From: Paramacrobiotus richtersi
Lineage: Eukaryota; Tardigrada; Eutardigrada; Parachela; Macrobiotidae
Reading direction: 5' to 3'
Assembly: GCA_034698045.1 (NCBI GenBank)
Contig: JAQGAU010001290.1
Coordinates: forward strand, 1-20,089
DNA length: 20,089 nt
The notes under the pieces are model-generated. The model searched no databases and had not been told where the DNA came from. It was given only the letters and a program-made list of their open reading frames with translations. A program made the translations under genes and the position numbers. Below, piece after piece: positions 7,591-16,326 of this stretch. Numbering within the stretch: the stretch's first letter is position 1; the number at the start of each line of letters is the position of its first letter.

Positions 7591-8223
7591 AAGCCTGGTC
7601 AGACACTGGCCATTGTGGGCGCCAGTGGTTGTGGGAAAAGTACGGTGGTTTCTTTGTTGGAACGGTTTTAAGATCCGGTGGAAGGAGAAATTTTGATTGA
7701 TGGCCAAGATCTCCGCACATTAAACTTGGAAGCCTTCCGTTCCCGTGTCTCGATCGTTGCTCAGGAACCGATCCTTGTAACACTTCCATCAAAGATAACA
7801 TCGCCTGCCCCCTGCCCGACGGGACAGTCATCCCGCGGGAGGCCATCAGCGATGCGGCCACTGCAGCCAATGTTCACAACTTTATCATCAACCTCCCGAC
7901 CATTATGACACCAGGGTCAGCGAGAAGGGAACGCAGTTGAGTGGCGGTGAACGGCAACGTGTCTCCATCGCCCGCGGACAGTTCGTCGTGATCCCCGGAT
8001 ATTGCTGCTGGATGAGGCCACGTCGGCACTGGATTCCACGTGCCGGAGAAGGCCGTCCAAGTGGCGCTGCAAGCGACCAGTGCCGGACGCACCTGCATCG
8101 TCATTGCCCATCGTCTCCCCACGATCAAGGAGGCGGATGTGATCATGGTCATGGATCAGGGCACCGCCATGGAGCAAGGCTCGCACGATGAGCTCCTGGC
8201 CAAGAATGGCTTGTATGCCTAGC
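7591..8223 (+). other. NBD2 of the ABC pseudogene
   Basis: The Walker [10 protein letters not shown] is at 7618-7644. TAA at 7669-7671 replaces the tyrosine of ERFYDP. The Q-loop AQEPILV is followed by a frame slip near 7775, then NTSIKDNIACPLPDGT and AATAANVHNFIINLP. A further slip precedes EKGTQLSGGERQR (signature LSGGE, 7937-7951). The Walker [13 protein letters not shown] is at 7999-8034. After one more slip the segment [20 protein letters not shown] carries the H-loop histidine. Confidence 0.88.
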
Positions 8224-11200
8224 TGACACGTGGGGACAGCGTTTGAAATAATTTAGAACCACGTGATGCTGATAGCCCAAAGATTGGTTTAATCGTAATG
8301 GCATTTTTGTGCGAAAATTGTTGGTTTTTGTATATACACATACATGTATATATAATTTTTGTTTTTCAAGACTTTTCTGAGTAAATATGGAAAAAGTATG
8401 ACTATACGCATCTGTTTACTTTTACGTTGTTTCATGTTTTGTACTTTCGTCATTATTGTGATCCTTGCATGCAGCCACGAAATAATGCATGTTTGCAGCC
8501 TCACGTGTCACAGTCTGTCAAGAACATACAAAATCGGCTAGCTAAACGTTTTCACATTGACCACACTGTAGTGACTGTACATTCAAAAATAAGAGTTGTG
8601 AGAAGTAAAAAAACTGACTGCTCACGGGTCGCTAGACACTACAACTCACACCGATGCATCGTACATCGATTAGTCGCCTATAGCGCAGCAGCTGTTTGGT
8701 GTACTTGACCTCCTTGCCGGCCCATTATCTTCACTTGTCCATTGTTGGCTGCACCATCTTCTCTTGGAAAAACGCAGTAAAGAATGAAAGATGTACACCG
8801 AATAGACCGAACCGAACAGACAGGACACGCAAGTTTCTTTAGTGCTGTGTTGTTGCTTGTGCTGAACCAGCAGCACTCCGAACAGTTGTAAGCGGCGTAT
8901 GCAGTATTTCGTCGGAGGAGTTGGGAAAAGTGGGGAATCGAATTCATCCTGCAGATCCTATGCTGCAGCTTCTGTTTATCCACCGGGACACATACTAATA
9001 ACTGCTCGAGCAATTTATTATCGTCTTGTTGCCGTCCCGTTTGCTTAATCTTTTCCACCGACCACTGCATCTCTGTGGAAATTATCTGGTTTATATACTA
9101 CACCGTAATACACCGTCCTTATTTCAACAGGACTAAACCTCGCTGGAGCTTTGCAATGAATGGCTGTACTTCCGTGATGTAAATTCGGCCGCTTACACTC
9201 GACGGGATAGTTTTCCTCGTCATCCTTTGCCGCATTGATTTCTGTTAGAGAGTGATACTGATTTTGTGATGTTTAGCGAACATTTTGTTATACCGGAAAT
9301 CTGTTGCTGCAGGAGTGAGGTAAGCTGCAATTTAAAACATAAAATGATTATTAACTAGAAGTATTTCTTTGCGTGGCTTCACATTACGTTTATTTGCATG
9401 CAGTGTTTGTCCACAATAAAATTACCGTAATTTTGCATAATTTAATATCTTTTGTGACCCACATTCTGAAATATTTACGTATTATGTAATCTTTTCGTCT
9501 ACACTAGTCTGCCATGTTTTGGAATGATATTTTACTGTCTGCAAAATTTTTCGCCTTATAAATTTAGAGAAGAACAAAATTTAGAGAAGAACACAACTGT
9601 ATAACGCAAGTCACCGTGCGAAGGTCGCTGACTGCCGCCCAGTGAATGACCGATACAGAAACTAAAGCGTGCGCAATGTGCTGTGACCTGTTGCTCTTTT
9701 CTTACCACGTGTCCTACTGCCGTTTCTGTGCACAAGCCGCGGTTTGTCAATGTTTATACCTGGCATACAAAATAATTCTTCCGTGAAATTTTCACACGCG
9801 CACTCGCAGTTATCTGGAGGTGATGATTTTGACCAGTTTCATAAACTAAACACATGATCATGTTCGTTAAACAGCAACATCGGCTACATACAGAATAGAT
9901 CGAAAAGCTCGTTTAATGAAACCTAAAAGTTACAAATGTCGTCTATCGATTGGAAAAATATGTCGGAAATACGGGATAATATTCATCCACAGATAATCTG
10001 CATTCGTTAAGCTGACAATGAATTGTTTTGCATTTAATGGCGCCGGCTGTTGCTGTACTTTACAATTTTTAATACTGACATAACTGCCGCAGTTATTTTT
10101 GCGCAAGCTTCGTTGTATCACATTCCCAATAAAGAGTATGTATTGTTGCACTAGTACTGTCAGAATAATAAAAAGTTAAAATTCAGCAGTTTTAATTAAT
10201 GTTACGTTTCTCTACTGCCGTGGTCCGCTGTTATAAGGCGATTGTCCTTTTGTTTCCGTACATATGTTCCTGGGGGTATGTTGCGTATGCGCAGTCTGAA
10301 ACGATAAAACAGAATGCGATGTTGGTTTTGGTGGTCAAAGGACCAATTTATTTGCGTAATTTACATGAAAGTGAAAACGATTTGTGCACGCAGCATCCGG
10401 CATCTGCACGATCCTGGAAGAAACTTTAAGCACAAACCCGTGTACCAAAAGTCTCATGATTTTGAATCAACTATTTTGAAATTTTATTGAAAAATGCTAT
10501 ATCAGGTCCCCCATTCAAAAAATTCCGAAAACGTACATGTAGATGCAGACTGACCCCATGAACCCTACAAAAATATTTCTGGCTGCTGTGAATCGGTTGG
10601 GCCCCTTAGGGTATTTTGTTTTGCAGTGTATGCTGTACTAACCATATGTACGACAGCGGATAGCACCATAATTATTACGTTGTATCGCGTACGTATGTAT
10701 GCATTCCGTAGCTCCAAACGTCCGGCACTTCCGGTCAATTTTGCTTTAATCAGACACTTGTAGTTGTAGGCTCTTTTAACAATGCGAACAAATACTTAAC
10801 AATACTTCGTAATAAACGCTCGTATTATGCACTTGTAGCAAGTGTTAAACACTCGTCACGCTTGTTGAACATTTTCTCGGTTTTGTGGAGTTCTATATAT
10901 TTTCATAAACGATATTATTTTATAAAAACAACACGGGAACGGTATAATACTAGCTTCCGCAAAAACTTAAGGAGAGTTATTGCTGTCCTCTTCGATTAGT
11001 GTTGAATTGGCTTAAAAGCAAGGTTTTCGATTGTACTTGGAGAAGCTTAAAAGCACCAGTTTAGGACGAACTTACAAAGCCAGCCGTACCGATGCGGTAT
11101 GCATAACATATTAATTATAGTACACGGTACACCGCGTATACATTGTAATGCAGAATTACTCCCAGGGGGCCCAGCTGCTTCACAGCAGCCAGAAACATTT

Positions 11201-12600
11201 TTTAGGGTTCATGAGGTCAGTCTATGTCCACATAAACTTTTTCGGAATTGTTTGAATATGGGGCCTGGAATAGTTCCCCTGGAATTCTTAAATAACTTTG
11301 TGTCGAATTCGAAAGTTCGATTAAAGTTGTTGTTTTTATTACAAATCGTCGGGTTTCTTCATGGATTACCGTTATCTGACGTTTTCTCTGTATGTTCGGA
11401 ACTCAGTGTATTTAAAAACAGGAGAAAAATGTATCTGAACGTTTTCTGTGGCTTTCAAATGGTGTGCAAAAAAACAGGGATTAGGCTACTAACAGAATCT
11501 GTGTAAAATTACTTATACAGATTTTGTTACTTGCCATTAGTTCAAACTTTGTGGCTCCAGCAACTTCCTAGTGTTCATATGCCACACAGTTATTGGAAAA
11601 TTGTATTTATATCTTTTGATAATTGTATTATTGACTGCCAAGGGCATAAATTCGTAAATTTGGGCGCGCCGACACTCGGTCCGAGCGACATTTGCGTTCC
11701 GGCCCCGGTGGCCCCGACAAATGGTTTTGGTTACATGGTTGTCTTCACACTTTTCCGCGGACGCATTTCGGCTTATTTTCCGGCCGAATGGACCTAAAAC
11801 TCCTTAATTCGAGACGGTTTTTTGCAAATTAAATTAAATTAAACCAAAGAGAACATGGATCACAAGAAACTCTGAAGCGACGGTCGAAAACTTTTCTTGC
11901 TTATACTGTAGTACGATATCGCTAGATTCATGCGTTTCTACGCGTCTGATTCTTTGGAGTCCAACTACATCTTTTGTGTGACATCTAATTATTTCCAGTA
12001 ACTTGTCAATCAGTATATCTCGAGGAATTTGTGAAGGTATTTTTTTTAGTGAAGAACAGTTTAGTTTCTTTATTGACTTGATACTGTAAAGATTGCTAGC
12101 TTCGAAGGATATTCATGCTCTGGCTCTGCACTGACTTGTTTATAACTGTACGTCCTATAGATTTTTAACGAGCACATCGGTAACTCAGGATATAACACGT
12201 AAAGTTTGATTTTGTTGTACGAGTAATACTAATAAATCGTAATACTCTTAATACGCACGTAATACTAATAATCAGTTTTCGTTCCAAATTGCGATAAAAA
12301 CTGCTGTATATATATATTCTGCTCATTGCATTGCGTGCCTACCAGAGATAGTTACTATGTAAAAAAATTAAGTTGGTCTAAAAGAATACGGGTGTGTCGT
12401 AGATACATTAACAGTTCGTGTACTTTGGTGGACACTGTGGGCACAAATGTCGGCAATAATTCCGGCTTCCGGTTACCGTGTGACCGTCACACGTTGAGCA
12501 AGACAGCCCGTTTTGTCAGCTTATGTTTCATCCTTTTTCTGACTCGACGTTTCCTACTGGGAAAAACAGCCAGTCTTTCAAAATAATTTATTGATTCGCT
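8224..12600. other. Intergenic or intronic sequence with no supported gene
   Basis: The sequence is mostly AT-rich with stops in all frames. The longest open readings (minus 9070-8678, plus 11099-11506, plus 11531-11797) have no recognisable domain, unusual composition and no supporting splice pattern. Minor features are a 17-bp tandem duplication at 9561-9594, short repeats of GTAATACTAATAA near 12225-12275, a TATATATATAT run near 12307, and a GC-rich patch at about 11665-11765. If the two minus-strand genes are one gene, this would be intron. Confidence 0.5.
9561..9594. repeat. 17-bp tandem duplication
   Basis: AATTTAGAGAAGAACAA at 9561-9577 is repeated at 9578-9594 with one mismatch at the last base. 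It lies in non-coding sequence. Confidence 0.85.
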
Positions 12601-13428
12601 CTGTAAAACGTACGGAACTAGTACGTTTTGCTGTTGTTGGTGATACGATTAGCACCGCTACAGCCGCAGCGAAACGCAAGCTTTTCTATAGTGGTTTTTT
12701 TTTCGCTTTGTGCAGACATTTGATACAAAAACAAAACGTACCGTCGTAAAGAGAACATATTTTAATTCTACCACCGAACTGCAGCGAGCGATTTGGTTTA
12801 TTGTTCTTTTGTCCTGCGTAAGGTCCCGCTGACCCAGTACGTTGATTCGGGTCACAATCATAATATCGTATCCCACTGCTCCAGGTCTTACGTTTAGTAC
12901 CGAAAGAAGGCAGCGAGATTTTACTATTATTAATGCTGTCCCCTGCCTCTATCAATCAAAAGTTTTAACAGCAGCCGTAGTTTCGTGATTTCGGTTTGCT
13001 CCATGTCGAACACTCGTATTAGTCTCGTAACCTCAAATAGAGTTTGCCATTTTAATATTGCCTGTCCTGCTTCCGGTCAAACGGCCGATACCAAACTACT
13101 GTAAATAGTTAGTTGTTTCGGATTACTTTTATGTCACGCTTCTCCAGGCCACACGCTTAGTACTGATGCCTGCGACGCATGACAGGAAGTTTTTAGGATT
13201 ACTTCTGATATTTCAGATTAAGGGGTCAACCGTAGCCGGTTCTTCCTTTCAGGGTTCAGCCAGCTGTTTGTTCTGCATTTTCAAATGGTTTTTTTATTTC
13301 GGTTTTCTCCACGTCGAGCACTTTTAATCTCAAACGAAATATGCTGTTTCGGTATTTTTTTTACCTGCTTCCGGTCAAATGTCGAAGCATTACAGTGAGT
13401 TGTGGATGCTGCACATGTTTTCCCTGCT

Positions 13429-13446
13429 TCGAAGTTCGAACTTCGA
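13429..13446. repeat. 18-bp perfect palindrome
   Basis: TCGAAGTTCGAACTTCGA equals its own reverse complement. It lies 66 bp left of the foldback element within the diverged repeat cluster. No function can be assigned. Confidence 0.85.
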
Positions 13447-13512
13447 TCGGTCAGTCGATTCTAAATTAACAGTTTCGTCATTTCAGCTGCAGCTTGGATT
13501 AATTGGTGTTTC

Positions 13513-13609
13513 CATAGCGAAACTGAAGCAGACGGGGCTCTCTCGCCCCTTACTGTCCTGTTAGACAGTAAGCGGGCGAGAGAGCCCCGTCTGCTTCAGT
13601 TTCGCTATG
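13513..13609. mobile_element. 97-bp foldback element (MITE-like) with target-site duplication
   Basis: Two inverted arms, 13513-13557 and 13564-13609, are identical except for one extra G in the right arm and enclose a 6-nt loop (CTGTTA). The ends are CATAGCGAAAC and GTTTCGCTATG. GTGTTTC lies immediately outside both ends (13506-13512 and 13610-13616). If the last G is counted in the duplication the repeat is 8 bp, GGTGTTTC (13505-13512 and 13609-13616). A near-perfect hairpin with a perfect flanking duplication indicates a non-autonomous DNA element. An 8-bp duplication would suit a hAT-type transposase and 7 bp other families. It has no coding capacity. Confidence 0.8.
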
Positions 13610-14120
13610 GTGTTTCTGGTCAAGCGTTCGGCCAGCCCGCAGCAAAACAGCTAGTTGTTGTTTCGGTTTACTCACCAAAACAAAATATCTCGTGGTAAAG
13701 CGAACGTATCCGGATTATTTCTACCGAGCTAAAGCAAAATGGACAGGTGTTTAGTATTGCTTTACTGTGGTACAGCTAGTTGTTTTGTTTTGTCCTGGTT
13801 CTGGTCGACCGTTCGGTACTGAAGCTGCGCCTGATAGTGGAAAAGAACAAACTATTCTTTAGTGTGTTTTGCTTCGTCCTTCGGGTGGAAAGAGCGGTAG
13901 CCAAAGAAAAACAGCTTGTACCTAACATTCCGTTGCGTTCAGTCCTGTAAAACACGCTCAATACTGCACGTAAAAAATCATTAAGGAACGATTGCTTAAG
14001 CGCTGTAATTCTTAAGTTAAGTGTACCGTTTTTCATCTTCAAGCTAAAAGTGTATATCACTTTTTTCGTCTGGCTGTATTGGTCAAGCGTTCGGAGTAGG
14101 ATCGCTACAGTACCATAGGT

Positions 14121-14550
14121 TGTTTAGTGTCCCGCTTCTGCTGTGCTTGGTGACATTAATGTGAAGATGGCCTTTCATAATTGATAACGCTGCGGCTCCA
14201 GAACCATGTTGTGAAACGGGCTCAGATATGTAGTACTGAAATTTCATTTTCATTGTATCGGTTTTTTGCAAAAATACTGTGATAAAATTCGATGCATAAG
14301 ATTTTTTGCTCGAGGTAACGCACTTCTGAATTATTAAGCTTAGTTACAGGTAGAAAATTGCCCTTTGACTTCACTTTTCCGCTTTGTTATAAAAATAGCA
14401 CGTCACCGGGTTTCGATTTTCTTATAAAAAGATTATGTGACGCCGTTTTCGCTTATAGCGAATCTAGTGGCGTTATCGGCTTCTCATGATACAATTGGGG
14501 TGTTTAGATTTCTGTACAGTGGAGTCCGTATTATAGATCTTGACTGATAT
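14121..14550. other. Non-coding sequence downstream of the repeat-protein gene
   Basis: No gene or structured element is recognised in these 430 nt. They lie immediately 3' of the minus-strand repeat-protein gene and would be its 3' flank, or its next intron if the gene continues. Confidence 0.4.
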
Positions 14551-14560
14551 TTTATTTATT
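14551..14560 (-). terminator. Possible polyadenylation signal overlapping the stop codon
   Basis: The minus strand reads AATAAATAAA here, two overlapping AATAAA hexamers that include the TAA stop (14554-14552) of the repeat-protein frame. It may be a real poly(A) signal, making this the terminal exon, or just AT-rich sequence in an intron after an unrecognised donor. Confidence 0.35.
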
Positions 14561-16079
14561 GTGTGTACAAGTATCACTTTTGTTGATGCGAACTACTGGA
14601 GTAATCACTGGCTGTGGCTGAACATATTCCTCTGCCGCTACTTCCCTAACCAGAGTTGTTACTGTGGGTGCAACTCGAGCTTCTCCTTTTATTCCGATTA
14701 CTGTTTCTGTTTCAGACGTGACATCTCTAATGACAGGCTTCGGTTTTTCTAGTAGTACCGGCGCTACCTTCTCTGCTTTAATTACTTGGAATGTTTCTCG
14801 CTGTACCACTCTTTCCTTCACTTCTGGTTGGTAGTAATCAACCACAACAATTTCTCTGGTCATTTCAGCTAACCCGGGCTTTTCTGGTACTGTACTGTAG
14901 GTTGTACTTTATGTTCTGCAATGGTCACGGAAGCGGTAGGGTCCCGAATTTCTGGCTCAGGCTGATGGTGTTCTAATTCAGCCATTTCTCTGGTTAGCTC
15001 TGCCACTTTTGGCTTTTTCACTACCTCTGGTTGCGCTGTTCGTTCCTCTAACGGAAGCCGTAAAGTCCCTAATTTCGCGTTTAGACTGATAAAAATCGAC
15101 CTCCGGTACTTCTCTGGTCATTTCGGTTAGTTTAGGCTTAAGGGGCGCTTCCGGCTGCTCCGGCCGATAAAACTCTACTTCTGCCCTTTCATGAGTCAGT
15201 TGTCTCATTTCGCTTGGTTTCTCCTCTTCCGTCACAACAGTACGAGTCTCCGTTACTCGTGTCACCTCGGTGACCTCTGGCAACGGTTGGTAAAATTCAA
15301 CCTCCGCTATCTCTCTCGTAACCTCTGTTACCGGTTTCGGTTTTTGTGGCATTTGAGGAATTATTTTCTCTGCCTCTTTAACGATGGTTTCTGTGACAGT
15401 TTCTCAATTAATTTCCGTAACTTTTGGCTGAGGCTGAGAAAAATTTAATTCGGGGCTTTCCCGAGCGACTTCCAGAACCGGACTTTCTCTAGCAACCTCG
15501 ATAAAAGGCTGCTCTGGCACCTCAGACACCTCTTCCCTATGCGTCACCGTGACCGTGCTGGTTTCGGCAACCACATCCCTGACCTCGGGTTGCGGCTGAT
15601 AATACTCAACCTCCGCTACCTCCCGTGTAACCGTCTTCAAAATGGGTTTGAGAATGGGTTTCGGTATCTCCTGCTTCTTTTCAACCAACTCAGCTTCATG
15701 CAACACTTCCTTCACCAGCGGTTGCGGCTGATAATAGCCCAGTTCTGCGACCTCGTGCTGTACCTCCGGGACCGGCATGGGAGCCGGCGTTACCTCGGTC
15801 TTGGTTGCAGCAGCGTAGAAATCAAGCTCGGAGATCTCATGCTTGAGGGTCGGCGCATACTCCAGACGTTGTTCCATGCGGGCCGGGGCGGCGGGTTGAA
15901 AGTATTCGACAACAGGCTGCTCACCTTGTAGACGGGTCACCTCTTCGACCGGTGCCTGCGGCATCGGCACGGACACTTTGCGTTGCGGAATGATATGGTT
16001 GGCGGCGCGGAATGCTTGGTCCTGTTCGGCTGTTTGCTCGGAAACACGGACTTCCTCAGTAAGAAGTTCTTCCGGTTGC
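14552..16079 (-). CDS. Repetitive P/E/V/T-rich protein, downstream exon
   Basis: After the acceptor CGTTACAG (16080) the exon reads QPEELLTEEVRVSEQTAEQ and then about ten repeats with the core (T/K)RE(V/I)AE(V/L)(D/E)(F/Y)YQP. Examples are TREVAEVEYYQPQPEVRD, TREIAEVEFYQPLPEVTE and TREMAELEHHQPEPEIRD. Between cores are charged, Pro/Thr/Val-rich spacers (EIRDxTASV, KPILKPILK). There is no signal peptide, membrane segment or globular domain. The last frame ends NKSDTCTHNK, TAA. TGA at 15404-15402 (EIN-stop-ETV) is in frame, and the frame slips near 15060 and 14875. Composition and repetition recall the elastic PEVK regions of titin-like proteins, but that is inference because the family is not one I can name. 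Confidence 0.8.
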
Positions 16080-16326
16080 CTGTAACGTTCAACATCAGCC
16101 AGGCAGATTACATATTATACGGCTCATACCAGAGAGCGACAATAGAAGAATACGGAAAAGGTCATTAACAACCAAGTTTTATAATTAATTATAAATAATT
16201 ATATTTATCGATAAAAATGAATCTTGAAATAAACCATTATCGATAAACAATTATTAGATAAGTATAAAGAATTATTTATAGATAATAAACAAGTATAGAA
16301 TAAATAAATCCTAATAATCGTATTAC
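16080..16326 (-). other. 247-nt AT-rich intron of the repeat-protein gene
   Basis: The donor CGAG|GTAATA is at 16326 and the acceptor GTTACAG ends at 16080. The interior is rich in TTATAAT/ATAAATAA runs with two copies of TTATCGATAAA-like sequence. The phases on the two sides differ by one, which one base error in either exon would explain. Confidence 0.65.

Larger units (their letters stand above)
5488..8223 (+). pseudogene. ABCB/P-glycoprotein-like ABC transporter pseudogene, lacking the N-terminal half-transporter domain
   Basis: A full ABCB transporter is about 1,250-1,300 residues (TMD1-NBD1-linker-TMD2-NBD2) and exports lipids or drugs at the plasma membrane. Here the similarity begins just before NBD1 (VYECIDVC, PHIDSYSDAG) and runs to the natural C-terminus ([13 protein letters not shown], then TAG at 8221-8223). 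TMD1, about 350 residues, is absent. No introns are needed across 2.7 kb although the neighbouring Ig gene has many. The reading changes frame roughly twenty times by my hand count (for example near 5605, 5625, 5645, 6108, 6455, 6835, 7045, 7590, 7770, 7910, 8045). In-frame stops occur at 6666-6668 (TGA), about 6893 (TGA) and 7669-7671 (TAA replacing the Y of ERFYDP). The order of motifs is intact, so the copy was once functional. It could be a retrocopy or a decayed genomic duplicate. Confidence 0.9.
12620..14120. repeat. Cluster of diverged repeats, units of roughly 180-300 bp
   Basis: The motif GGTCAAnCGTTCGG and variants recur at about 13074, 13373, 13617, 13801 and 14079. Longer paired segments match as well: about 12728-12790 with 13676-13740 (AAAACAAAA, GTAAAG-GAAC, TTCTACC), and about 12985-13085 with 13290-13385 (TTTCGGTTT-CTCCA-GTCGA-CACT and CCTGCTTCCGGTCAAA). 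The copies are far too diverged to give a sharp unit. No coding sequence is recognisable in the cluster. The foldback element sits inside it. Confidence 0.55.

Noticed and set aside
573-7671. Idea that stop codons here are reassigned (alternative genetic code)
   Set aside because: In-frame stops at conserved sites include TAG, TGA and TAA, each at sites expecting different residues, and they coexist with many indels.
8678-9070. 130-codon minus-strand open frame with several cysteines
   Set aside because: The cysteine spacing matches no zinc finger I know, there are no flanking splice signals that make sense, and the composition looks like chance translation of non-coding DNA.
9131-9319. Plus-strand segment with a plausible acceptor (TTTCAACAG) and donor (GAG|GTAAGC), reading SFPRHPL and later DFVMFSEHF, reminiscent of a THAP zinc finger
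   Set aside because: The same frame has two stops, and the THAP C2CH cysteines and the tryptophan cannot be placed. At best it is a decayed fragment.
11099-11506. 135-codon plus-strand open frame
   Set aside because: No domain, signal peptide or repeat, and low-quality amino-acid composition. Frames of this length are expected by chance in 6 kb.
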